A stretch of DNA of 64,000 bases from Unio delphinus. Taxonomy: Eukaryota > Mollusca > Bivalvia > Unionida > Unionidae. The notes under the pieces were generated by a model that was not told the origin of the DNA, made no database searches, and saw only the letters and a program-made list of their open reading frames with translations. Position numbers and translations under genes: made by a program. This document shows positions 23,501-34,559 of the stretch, piece after piece. The stretch covers positions 16,383,501-16,447,500 of the forward strand of contig JAQISU010000155.1 in the NCBI GenBank assembly GCA_029339505.1, written 5' to 3'. Every line of letters starts with the position of its first letter. The stretch's first letter is position 1.

Positions 23501-26030
23501 AATACTCTCGGAGATTCGGAAACCGTTCAAAAAAGAGAGCTTTAGTCAGCTTATTTTTTCTACTAGCAGAAGGGCGGTACCGGCAAAAAAAATGAACTGA
23601 CTTTTGTTCCAATGTCAATGTTGTTTAGGCTAGTTCAAACGATGTATGGCAAAATTTGAAGATTGTACTGTTATTAAGACATAATATCATGGAATTATTT
23701 GTGCTGACGGCAATTCCACATCCGCGTGAGTGTCGGAAGACGAACTTGATGGAGTTACCGGTGGGTGTTAGATCCGTGTACTTGGGCTCATCGCTTGATG
23801 TTTTTAGTCATTTTTCTGTCAGAGAAAGATGTCGATTAATTCTGATTATTATACATTTATTAACACCGTCTCGTTGTGTGAGAATTTGTAATCGATTCCT
23901 GCTCACGTTTGTGAACGTCTTCAGATGGAATTTGTAATTTATAGTATTTTTTGCGTAATTTCAATACGTGTTATATAATATTACAACTTTCGACCGATTC
24001 TGAAACAACGAAAATATCTTTCGGTGAATTAACAATTGCTTTAACTTCAACTTCTCGCTTACCTTTGAAGTTCTTGCGGCTGATGCGAGAAACTATTTTG
24101 TTTGCAATTAGCAGTGATATCACTGATGGGCTTAGAATTTAATTCCAGAAACCCGACATTGTAACACATCAGTGATCCCAACGCAGACCGTTTCAAAGAT
24201 ATCACCGGTATTCAATGAGAACTAAGTTAACTGAATTTTGGGCGGGATTGTCACGCAGCAAGACATTATTCTCTTAGCCCCACTGGGAAAGAGTCAGTAC
24301 ACTTTAGGAAATTGGCGAGAGCAGATCATAGGGACATTGGAGAGATTACACAGTGCTCCAATGTTTGCGAGCTTTCAAAAAGGCGGGATGTTTAGATCGA
24401 AAGCCACCCAAAGATTAGAGAAGATAGCCAGGAAACGGAACGAATTTTGGTGTTTTCCATATTGTGTTTTTACGGGAACTGTGATTTTCTGGTTACTTTG
24501 GCTGAATAAATGGATCATGGATACATTATTATTTCTGTTGTAATCTGCGTAGTGTTTTCTATCAACAAAAAAAAGGAACAAATGATATACTAAAACAACA
24601 ATAACAACAGCAACAACTCATCTTTTTAAACTAAACTGAAACATTTATACTAGCTATAAAGTTCAGTAATTCCAGAAGTGAAATACAGAGTTATATTTGA
24701 TCACAAGTATGAATAGTGTTAGTGGGTGTAAATAATTTTCTAATAAAGTTTAACAAACAGTTTATCCACATTTATTGTTTTGGAGCCATGCATGAACAAG
24801 AATATACTTTAATGTTACATGTTGTTACCAACCGTGTTTTATCAAGGTTAACATTCCAAATCACTTTGTTTATTATTTCAAGATATCTAGAAAATGTGTT
24901 TTGTGCAGCTAATGGGAACTTTTAAACAGTCTTTTGTCGTGTTGCCTTCTATGTAAAACATACTGAAAAGAGACAAAATAAGTAAGAATAGTACAGTCTA
25001 ATGCAGCTCCAAGTAAATGTTTTTTTTTAAAGTTATACATATAAATTGATCCGGTAGAACGTTCTGAGCGTTTCGGCTGTTGTTAAAAACCTCTTTATTT
25101 GGGAAAGCAATATAGACTGACGCCTTGTTTTTTCATTTTGTATTAACAAGACTTCGTTTGCACGAGAGCAATGGATACAAACACAATCAATGATACGTTA
25201 ATTACGTTAATCAGAGTCATCAGATCACCAACTTAATCAAGTATATACATTTAAAAAGACATTGACTGCATTCATCAGTTTATCATTCCTTGCACGTGTT
25301 GTAGCGTCTCTTAAGAATGTAATAATGTAAAACATATTGCTACAATAAATTTGCTTCCTTTTGTAACTTATCATCTTGAAGATACATGTTTGACCTCTAT
25401 ATACTATATTAAAAATATTTTACTGAAGTTCTGTGCGTGTCACTTCCAAATTCGGTTCATGACAAGTCGCTGTCACCTTAAAAAGATTTTTTTTCTATTG
25501 ATTCGCCCCTGTTTCATCCTGCTTGAATTCTAAGTAGGCAAATGATGAAATATCTGTGGATACAGTTCATTGAATAACCATTAAACAAATTTGGCACATC
25601 AAGGACGTCTTTTCAATATATTTACATGTGTAAGACCTAGTCGCAAACAGGACGTTTTAACTTTACAGATGGGTCGGATATCTAAGGCAATTTTTCGGTA
25701 CAGGTCACAATAAATTATTTCATGTTTACAATTGCGTGTTATTGTACTTCATTCGCACATGTCGTAGATTTATTTGCATATACTTTACGCTTATGGTATG
25801 AATGCATTTCGAGTTTACCCACATTATTGTTTAACAGGTATCAACTATTAATAAAAATACCAAGGACTTATAGTTTAGCTAAGTAGTTGGTATTTGACAC
25901 TTGAATCTAAAGAGCGATAATACGGTTTGGAAACTTGTAATTTGATGGCCGAGATCTCTTTACAAGTTTACCACCGTGCAATCGAGGACATGGTTTTGGG
26001 CGTGTTTATCGCCAGCATTGAAAGAAAGAT
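23500..26030. other. intergenic; no recognised gene
   Basis: Open frames at 23,656-23,937 and 24,238-24,543 (+) are not recognised. The second (101 codons) has one strong hydrophobic segment (CVFTGTVIFWLLWL), which could span a membrane, but it has no family motif and no supporting context. The rest is AT-rich. Confidence 0.35.
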
Positions 26031-26159
26031 AGCAGCAGAGAGGGCGAATCCGACAACTTTATAGAAGCGTCTATTTGGAAAACTTAGGCTTCCTCCAAAA
26101 TCGTAAAAAATGTTTCTTATGGAAACGCAAAGTCGTTGTCGCCCAACCCCTCTACTGCT
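26031..26159 (+). repeat. left palindromic terminal repeat of element B
   Basis: Begins AGCAGCAGAGAGGGCGAATC and ends CCCCTCTACTGCT. Its two ends pair with each other (AGCAG, AGAG and CGACAAC blocks), so it can fold as one hairpin. The interior motif GGCTTCCTCCAAAATCGT matches the reverse complement of the right repeat. It is adjacent to the duplicated target AAGAT. Confidence 0.92.
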
Positions 26160-26249
26160 ATGAGGGTTAAAATCTTTTTACGATTTTGAGCTAGTGGTTT
26201 TTCAACGGATTACGACGAACAATTACTAACAAACTGTTTTACAATTCCA

Positions 26250-28937
26250 ACAGTTGCAGCTCATTTCACGAGAACGAGAAATCTATGGAAACCAACACGC
26301 GCTGAATTTCTCTCAGATATAGAATCAAGCTTCGTTAAGTACGGCCATGGTAGATTATGGAATACAAAATACGACCCTGTAAACATCATTTTGGTTGATA
26401 TGATTGCGTGTTATCCAGGGAGTTTTCTTGGGTATGGAGAGTGTTCTGAGTACTTCAAAAGATTTGGGCATCACACACATGAGATGACCCATGTTGCGAT
26501 TAATGGGCCACTACCCGATTTTGATCTCACCGGATTCTCTTGTGTGGTATTATTTGAATTGGCTAAAGGACTTCATCAGTGCTGTTATGTTTGGTTTGGT
26601 AGACACATCTCTGAAAAACACTGAATGCCAACAGTGTTATTACGGTATATGATTGATTCTAAAATGCTGATATCGCTGATTGTCAGTGAAGCAATTATAT
26701 CATATCGGAAACAAAACTGAAGTCTGGTTACAAAAACCCGAAAATCTACATAGTATAATCATCGAAAACAAAAAACAATTCCCTGATCTCGACGAAGAAT
26801 ATATCGTGAAATGGTCCAAAAAAATCTTAGAAGTTAGAAATAAACACGCAAACTATTTCGGTTGAAGAATAATTGGTAAGTTCACACAAGGTAGAAAATA
26901 CGACCACAAACGATATTCTTCGCGGTTGATTATAGATGATGCTGAATACAAATTTTATAATCGCATATGTAACATCTAGAGGTATATACGTCGATCGTAA
27001 AGACGCTTTCTTGTCCGATGGAACCAAATTAGGTACAATTGTTACTTACACAGATGGAGCAAATCCTCAATATACGTACTTAAGGTCGTCTATGCTGGCT
27101 TATGTTTCTATTAATTTACTTTCGATGATAAATAGATTTCCTGAATCCGCAGTTAGAGTAGCCACTGATTCATTTTATATAGATGTAAAACACAGCGAAG
27201 CAGTCGCTGAATTCACTAATTCAGACTAGAGTTGGGGATCATGGAGAATTGAACGCAAAATACTGCGTGATTACTCCAAATCAGCAGATGTTACGATTGA
27301 AAACAATTACTTGAAAAATAATCAGCTATCATAACTATCTAATGCACCGTCGTGTTCCGATCCAATATGTAGATATAAAACCAGTTACTTAAACGGCTGT
27401 GGTGGGTCAGGGAAGACTCGTGCGATCGACTTATTTCGAGGGAAATCAAAAGTGATAATGTGTGGCGATCATGGTCAGCCAACACCATTTGTCGGTTTTT
27501 CTCCACATAATTGGCTAAAGAATTTTCTAGACTATTATGAAGAAATTAATACCGATCATACAGCACTTGATAAACAATTACGCGAGTTCAAGAAACTAAT
27601 CAGATTACAACCTGATAGAATCCAGTTTGAAATAGCACGTGAAATAATTTCGGAAACCCCATTAAATGATTTTTGGGAAACGTGGAGACCAAACAATTTG
27701 ATAGTGGCAAGTAGAAAGATAGTCAGAGATACACTTCAGATGAAGTTATTTAACACACACAAAGAAAACTTTGCAACACTTCCAGTGTCGCTGTGTTATA
27801 GACCCAAGGATACACGAAGACAAAATATCGAAGTTGATATTCCAGGCCTGACAGAGTCAGGGAAGCAGATTATCGTGTTAAATGATATTGTGTTAGTTGA
27901 TATCAGTGTTGTCGAAGATGCATTGCGTGCTGATAAATCCCCATGGAAGCTAGGATACGCAGCAACGATACATTCTTCGCAGGGGTTGGCTATATCCGAT
28001 ACAATTGTTTGGATCGTAGATAATCGCATCAAGTGGTCGAATTTAGTTTATCTTGCGGTGTCCAGAGTACGAAGAATAAATCAACTTCGAAGAGTTGTTT
28101 TAGATTATAATGACACTACAATAAGTGATATTGTCAGAAAAAAACTCTCTAGTCATAAACAAGACAAAACAAAAATAATAGAAAATTTGATTTAATTTAA
28201 TTTCGGAAACTCCCATGAATGATTTTTGGGAAGCGTGGAGACCAAACGATTTGATAATTGCAAGTAGAAAGATAGTCAGAGACACTCTTCAGATGAAGTT
28301 ATTTGAATCACATAAAGAAAAATTTGCAACACTTCCAGTACCGTTATGCTATAGGCCTTCGGATACACAAAAGCAGAATATTGAAGTTGATATTCCGGGA
28401 CAACGTGAAAAGCAGAATTTAGTGTTAAATGATATTGTGCTGGTTGATATCAGCGTCGTCGAAGATGCATTACACGCTGATAAATCCCCATGGACGCTAG
28501 GATATGCAGCAACAATACATTCTTCACAGGGATTGACTATCACAGACACAATTGTTTGGATAGTGGATAATCACATCGAGTGGTCGAATTTAGTTTATCT
28601 CGCAGTGTCCAGAGTACGAAGAATAAATCAACTTCGATAACGACACTACAATCAATGATATTGTCAGCGATGATATAATCAGAAAAAAACTATCTGGTTA
28701 TAAACAACAGGATAAAAAAATAATAGAGAATTTGATATTGATGCCGAATTTATAATCACACTGAAACAACAACAGAATAATCACTACGCGAGTTGCAATT
28801 GTATAATGCGTTGGTGTTGGTCGGATAAAAAACCTTGCCAATTTGCCGTAGACAGAAAGAATAACAGTGTTGGTCATAACAGAGATAATGTGATGCTGAC
28901 TTGGTTTGAGTGCAACAGACACAGAGGTGCTTGTTAA
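26250..28937 (+). pseudogene. polymerase-helicase-HNH fusion gene, 5'-truncated copy
   Basis: Homologue of the genes at 42,072 and 61,662. It starts abruptly in the middle of the polymerase region (a VAAHFTRTRN block, with the left terminal repeat 90 bp upstream). It keeps palm motif A (VDMIACYPGSF), IGKFTQGR, SSMLAYVSINLLSMI and motif C-like VRVATDSFYID. Helicase motif I (GCGGSGKTRA) is followed at once by motif III (VIMCGDHGQPTP), so about 280 bp with motifs Ia and II are deleted. The 3' half of the helicase is present twice in tandem, and the last copy runs into the HNH-like zinc module (CNCIMRW, VDRKNNSVGHNRDNV) ending at TAA 28,935. A TGA at 26,622 lies at the same codon as the TAG of element D. 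Further stops occur at 26,863 and 27,227. Confidence 0.8.
27644..28745 (+). repeat. tandem duplication of the helicase 3' half in element B
   Basis: Two ~550-bp units (about 27,644-28,196 and 28,200-28,745) both begin at the ISETP...NDFWE block, contain TIHSSQGL (motif V) and VYLAVSRV (motif VI), and end near KKL and KIIENL. They differ at scattered positions, many of them synonymous. This suggests either an old duplication or unequal exchange between two related copies. Confidence 0.9.
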
Positions 28938-29664
28938 GACCACGCGGCGGTAATTGAGTATCCTCGGGTATCACTTGTAGTTGTTCCCGAGTAAATCCTC
29001 ACTGAGGAGCAGTTTAATCCAACCTATAGACTGGTGGTCTACCCGTAGATCTCGTTATGCTAGATACTGTATGTGCAGTAACACTCCAGATAGGATCAGT
29101 AGCTCTTTTTGTGCCACCTTCGAGCTCTCCTGGTTCTTATAAATACCTAACAGTGACAAGTGTGCAATTAAATCGTTCAACAATTGCCTGATCTCGATGT
29201 AATGCAGTATGTCCTCGTCTGATGGTGACATTATGATGCTTCATTGTTGATAACACTGCACCCTGAAATTCCCTGCCAGGATCAACTTGTAATAGATTTG
29301 GCCAATGCAGAGGACCTCGTCGATAAATCCTTTCAAACGCAGGAGTCACTTCAGTTGATGATTTTTTCTTTAGAGGTTCTGCTCGTTTGTATCGACTCGC
29401 AGCATCAACTACGGTTAGCACATACTTGTAAACACCATCATGAGGCAGAAATAATATATCAGCCTGATGAACCTCATTAGGTGCGCTGACATAAAAATGC
29501 GAGAAGGTAATTTGTGTAGGTGGTGGTAGATAAATTTGCCATATCGCCTGTTTGGATAAACAATCCGCTGCAGTGGTATTTTTTACCTTTGCGGCGCTAG
29601 CGAGTTTACTGTTTGCTGCTTTACCCCTCCAGTATCCTCTTGGAGAATAATAAATAGATTCCAT
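28937..29664 (-). pseudogene. Polinton rve-type integrase, internally deleted
   Basis: Retroviral-type DDE integrase that would insert the element. The preferred start is the Met of MESIYYSPRGYW (29,664), matching the start in element C, although an upstream Met at 29,685 overlaps the PLA2 gene. Catalytic residues: D in HQADILF, D in LQVDPGR, E in IVERFN, with the second D and the E 35 positions apart. After FN the protein jumps to VRYL and EPGELEGG, so the segment present in element C (about 75 residues between) is missing, and a stop lies at 29,137-29,139. The C terminus (TREQLQVIPEDTQLPP) is typical of Polinton integrases. It converges on the helicase gene with overlapping 3' ends. Confidence 0.85.
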
Positions 29665-29671
29665 GTTTTTA

Positions 29672-30202
29672 TTAATTACCAGCACCCAACATCAATTTAC
29701 TTTTCATCGCCGATTTTATCAACCATGAAGCCAACATTTCTTTGAAGGATTTATCAGTGATAGAATTCAACACATGAATGAATTTTACATCTGCGATGTG
29801 TCTGTTTTGCAGATTACTGCTTTTATAAGCAACATCATGAGCATGACAAGCCTTATTAATACCGTTTATTGGGTTTTCACCGGGTCGTGGCTGGTTTTGA
29901 TCATCTAGTCTGGTGTCGTGTCTGGTCCCGGGTCCACAATAACTATATCCTGGAAGGTGTTTTTCTCCTGGATATGTTGCCCATGATGTTCCTGGGAGTT
30001 TTACTAACTTAGCTGCAATATCACCTCCTCGTTTTTTTATATTATTATAAATCCTTGATTTTATCAAGGGAAACAAATCTAAATTTTTTGTACCACATTG
30101 TACACACTAACCAGCAAGTGCTGATCTGTTATTTTTAGTTGTAATTGTCGTCAAGTCGTTTGTGCTAGTACGTTTCTTACATTTCACATAATATAGATCC
30201 AT
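29672..30202 (-). pseudogene. zinc-ribbon plus phospholipase A2 virion protein
   Basis: The frame starting at ATG 30,202 gives an N-terminal zinc ribbon with a degraded first Cys pair (YYVKCKKR) and an intact second pair (CVQCGTKN), resembling the DUF5679-type ribbons of NCLDV and Mavericks. It then continues in frame into the phospholipase A2 domain: calcium loop YCGPGT and catalytic HD pair in KACHAHDVAYKSS. One in-frame TAG follows SALAG, before the second Cys pair. Without the ribbon, the open part begins at Met 30,076 (134 codons). Related enzymes in parvoviruses and adintoviruses breach endosomal membranes during entry. The 3' end lies just before the integrase start. Confidence 0.8.
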
Positions 30203-30224
30203 AATTTATTTATAATAACACGAA
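30203..30224. promoter_or_regulatory. divergent start region between PLA2 and ATPase genes
   Basis: The zinc-ribbon/PLA2 gene (-) and the ATPase (+) begin within a few tens of bases of each other here, as at 46,472-46,476 in element C, so both must be transcribed from promoters lying in each other's 5' region. The sequence is AT-rich (AATTTATTTATAATAAC). Confidence 0.45.
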
Positions 30225-30886
30225 TGGAATTGATTTTTCGGCGACTAAAACACGAGAACCAGTTAAACATCATGCCGCGCTACCAAATTCTATTCGCATA
30301 ATTATAATCGGACCATTTGGAAGTGGCAAGACACAACTGCTACTTAATTTAATAACGAGATGGATGAAATGGGATAAGTTGTATTGGATTGCACCTAGCG
30401 CAGACAATCAGCGATGTTATCAAGTGTTAAAGGATTTTAACGAGAAATCAAAATCGGAACTCGATGAGGATATCTTTGAGTTTATCGCGGATATTGACGA
30501 GGCTCCGTCCGTGGAAGACCTCGATAAAAGTATTAATAATCTTGTTGTATACGATGATGTAATGTTGGAACGACAAAAAACCCTGCCAAAATATTTTCTC
30601 GAGGACGACATAAAACACAGACGTGATATATGTCAATCAAACATACGCACAGATTCCAAGTGTAATCAGAGAAAATTGCAATTTAGTATGTGTGTTTAAT
30701 GGAACTGGAAAATACACACTACAAAATATTTATCAATATTGGTGTGACGGTAACATGGACTTTAATCAATTTCGAAATTTCTTCAGTGGTGCTCAGGCTT
30801 TCCCGAACCGATTTATGACTATAAATTTATCATATCCGAAAACACGATATCGTATCGGACTTGATCTTATATTTGTACCCCCATAG
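30225..30886 (+). pseudogene. FtsK/A32-like packaging ATPase, broken copy
   Basis: Homologue of the intact ATPase at 46,477. Walker A here is GPFGSGKT; the Walker B-like strand is NNLVVYDDVML. A frameshift near 30,610 moves the C-terminal third (VIRENCNLVCVFN, MDFNQFRNFFS) into another frame, and no ATG matches the family start. The stop codon TAG (30,884-30,886) overlaps the first bases of the right terminal repeat. Confidence 0.88.
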
Positions 30887-31017
30887 CAGCAGAGAGGACG
30901 CGACAACGACTTTGCTTCTCCAAAGAAACTTTTTTTTACGATTTTGGAGGAAGCCTTGGTTTCCCAAATAGACGCTTGGTTTGCCAAAATGTTGTCGGAT
31001 TCGCCCTCTCTGCTGCT
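30885..31017 (-). repeat. right palindromic terminal repeat of element B
   Basis: Starts AGCAGCAGAGAGGACG and ends CGCCCTCTCTGCTGCT. Its reverse complement matches the left repeat over CGTCTATTTGG and GGCTTCCTCCAAAATCGT. It is itself an imperfect palindrome (GACAAC near each end). The duplicated target AAGATA follows. Confidence 0.92.
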
Positions 31018-31632
31018 AAGATACACTCCAAAATCACGAACAAGCTCCAAGCGTGTAAACGGGGACATTCCTAAAAATCATCATTATACGTTTTTCTAAG
31101 TCAAAATATTAGGAAGAAGCACGACTTTACGATTTATCAAAAATAGAACATTCTCGGTTGGAGGTGTGTCCTCAGTAGATTGGTTTGTAATCTGAAGAAT
31201 GTCCTTGGTTTTCATTAAACACAAACACGTGCACAAACACACGCTCTTAACATACAGTACTATTTTAAGACAAACACACACACATCCATAATATATTTGT
31301 GTATTTATCTGTGTTCAACTACAGTAAGAGTCGATTAACATATTTGGATGCAATCGTCTTCACATGACTGACCACACAAGATACAAAATAATAAAAATTA
31401 CTGCTTTAGTAAGTTGTCACTAATGTTGAATAGCAAAATGCTATCTGATTAATTTGAATGTCACTGTACATTGCATAATATCTACAATTTATTCTGGATT
31501 CAGTGAGGAATGTTTGGTTCGGTATCGCAAATACAATGATCGCTTTGACATGACCAACTAAATGTACTACACAAATTATCCAAGTGGCCTTTATTGCACG
31601 TTTTTCTTGTTTTTCTTCTTCTCTCACGCAGT

Positions 31633-31734
<102 letters not shown>

Positions 31735-32533
31735 ATGTCGTTAAACATGCATATGTATATACTGGCACTAACCGCACTAACGCAAGTGAACACTTAAAGA
31801 TTCTCAGCATCTTCAATGTATGCTTGGAACGGGTTGAGGAGGACTAAAAGACAAATGGAAGCGGGACAAACTGAGGAATTCGTGGCAAATCCAGCTGCGG
31901 TTATGCGAAAATACACTCCCCAGTCATCTTTGATCTGAAAGTAGACGATTTATTTTCGGTATAAATATTGCGTGAATTCGCCTGCAAGTTCAGATTGGTG
32001 ACTTCCTAACCGTTGCGCTATAAGTTGCATCCACGTCATGGTTTGTGCCTAAATACATGTTTGACATCCAGATGTCGTGCTTTGACACAATAGTTATTTT
32101 CATATTCTTTCCCTTCGTACGCATTGTCAAAATACTACTAGTTTTCTACGTAATTTCATTATTGGCCATTTTCTTTACTGCATATAAATAATGACTTTTT
32201 CTGCTTTAAGGAAGCTACAGTTTCCATTTTGATTCAAGGTATGTTCCTTCTGTAATATGAAATAAATGTTTAAAATGTTCTTCTTAATTTCAAAATATAA
32301 TGTTTATGCCTTGTTATTACAAAATAATATTTATTTTCTCCATCTATTATCGAAAGAAACGAAAATGCAATTTCTTCGAAACCTCACATATGCAGTTCGT
32401 AGTTCGTCGAGATCAATCTTTCTGCGATGATCATATGATTCGTCTTTAAGTTCAATATTTATGATTTAGTACCGTATTACTCCTTTATAAGATGATCATA
32501 TGATACGTCTTCGAGTTCAGTATGTATGATTTA

Positions 32534-33650
32534 CAGTAACATTTCGAACATTCGCGAGGTTAGGTTCCAGAACCCGTCGCGAATGAGGAGGAATCGCGAA
32601 TATTTCGTGCGAGTAACTAAAAATGCTAATAAATGCTTATTTTTATAGTTGAAACCCAAAACATGACCCAAATCATGCTCCCAAAGCACTTCAATTTAAT
32701 TTGAAAGTTAGCTTAATACATTACACTAAAAAAAGAAATAAATGGTTGGCGTAAAAGTCGAGTACAGTATTGCCTAATTGGTATTAGTCCGAATTTCCTC
32801 TGACCCTTGCCACCCCATTTTTGATATTTGGACATTTGGGGTAGCCGTTTACTTGCCGGCCCAGCAAACTTGAATGATCTTTCATCGATATATACCTGCA
32901 TGATATCGATAGGAATATGATTTATTTCTTCATTTATCTAAAATAAAATTACCTGACTTTCATTTTTATGTTGGATTTGGTGGGGTTTTTCTTGTCCCGA
33001 ACACTAGAAATGGCGTCTTGTTGATAGCAAGTGACTGTCTGACCTCTGATGTCATTAGCATGTAAGTTGCGAGATGTGTGTAGTTGCGAGATTAAGAATG
33101 CAAATGACTAGGTCAAATTTCAGCAACGATGTTCTTTCGTCTCGTCTATCAGCGGATTAAAGACGTAACAAATGCTATTTTCACGATTATTGAGAAAATA
33201 AATCATATTCATATCGATTTCATGCAGGTATATATCAATGAAAGATCGTTCAAGATTGCTGGGCCGGCAAGTAAGTGGCTACCCCATGCCGACACCAAAT
33301 AGTTCAAACTTGCCGATAGGGAATGCGTTATGACCCTACACCCCAACATAAATGTCCAAATATGAAAAATGGGGTGGCAAGAGTCAGTGGAAATTCGAAC
33401 TCAATGGGACTCGGAATATTTTTTGCCACACTAGCGCATTTACAGTGCGGTATACTAATATTACCCCAATGCTAATTCATTGACTGCCGTTTTCTTTTGC
33501 ACTCACAGTAAGGTAAAACCTAGTAACGAATGGGAAATATTTCGCAGATCTGTGAAAAAATAGTGGATGCAAATTAGTTAGGTTCCGATGAAAATTTCGC
33601 GAATCCGTGCATTCGCGAATCCAGAAACGCGAATGTTCGAGGTATTACTG
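32534..33650. mobile_element. Tc1/mariner/pogo-type MITE (fold-back)
   Basis: Flanked by TA on both sides (32,532-32,533 and 33,651-33,652). The ends are CAGTAACATTTCGAACATTC and its near reverse complement ending GAATGTTCGAGGTATTACTG. The inverted repeats are long: 32,800-32,940 pairs with 33,195-33,380 (for example TTGCTGGGCCGGCAAGTAAG against its complement near 32,850-32,870). There is no transposase, so it is a non-autonomous element mobilised in trans. The length is 1,117 bp. Confidence 0.82.
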
Positions 33651-33828
33651 TAGTACCATATTACTCATTTTTAGAATGATACCAGCTACAAATTGAACAA
33701 ATTTAGATTTGCCGATATTAAGTGTCATTATAATATTAACAGAAGCGTCAGTAGATGCAATGGACATTTTATTAGTTGCAGCAGCAGTAGTGGTAATAGA
33801 TGTTGTATCAGAAATAAATTGTTTTTGT

Positions 33829-34070
33829 TGTTGTTTTAGGGTTTAACGCCATTTTTCAGCACACGATATGCCATACATGGCGGCCAGTATTATTGTTGGA
33901 GTAAGAACCCGGGAAAAACCCCTCAACGAACCACCGACCCACGAGAAGCTACTGGCAAGCTTTCTCACATAACTACATTAGCCGAATCGTAGACTGGAAC
34001 CTACGCAGAAAGAGGTATGATGGCAGCGATCTATAACGGAAAGCGCTTTGTACCACTCGGCCACTCAGGC
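33829..34070 (-). mobile_element. tRNA-derived SINE, family 2
   Basis: The minus strand shows an A box TGGCCGAGTGGTACAAAGCG and a B box GGTTCCAGTCTAC, a body shared with 2,716-2,937, and a 3' end GGGTTTAACGCC on the complementary side with a (GTT)n tail. This is the better-preserved member of the family. Confidence 0.85.
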
Positions 34071-34081
34071 CCCCCCCCCCA

Positions 34082-34401
34082 CCAGCAGTAGTAAGAGTAG
34101 TAGTTCTTGCAGTAGTAGTATGTGTTGTTGTTGTTGTAGCAGTAATACTAATAAAAGTTGTAGTAGTAGTTGCTGTTGTAACTATGTTAGTTGTACAAGT
34201 AGTGGTACTTGTTGTAGTGGTAGTAGTTGCAATAATATATTTACTATTTGTGGTTGCGATAGATGCAGTAGTAAATGCAATATTTAGTAATAGTAGCAGA
34301 AGCAGCAGTAGTAATAGTATTAGTAGTAGTAATTGTAGTAGTATTAATTGTAGTAATAGTAGTAATGGTACTAGTATAGTAGTAATAAAGTAGTATCAAC
34401 A

Positions 34402-34461
<60 letters not shown>

Positions 34462-34500
34462 GAATAGTAGTAGTAGTAGTAGTAACGGCGGTGGTGGTAG
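34082..34500. repeat. degenerate (TAG/TTG)n trinucleotide tract with (AAT)n
   Basis: An imperfect trinucleotide array (AGTAGTAG, TTGTTG), with an almost pure (AAT)n block at about 34,405-34,460. The Ser-, Cys- and Tyr-rich open frames on both strands are repeat translations. Confidence 0.93.
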
Positions 34501-34559
34501 TAGCAGGTAGGGAAGAAGGTGACGCAGAATATAAAGCTACACGAGTAACCGTAATAGTA

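Larger units (their letters stand above)
26031..31017 (+). mobile_element. element B: internally deleted Polinton with both ends
   Basis: Bounded by inverted palindromic terminal repeats (26,031-26,159 and 30,885-31,017). The base next to each end reads AAGAT on the left (26,026-26,030) and AAGATA on the right (31,018-31,023), a 5-bp direct repeat, or 6 bp if the shared A is counted. Polintons are known to duplicate 6 bp. The element keeps the C-terminal part of polymerase, helicase, integrase, zinc-ribbon/PLA2 and ATPase genes. It has lost the structural block, HNH, zinc-finger and polymerase N terminus, leaving 5 kb out of a likely 18 kb. All genes are broken. Confidence 0.9.
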
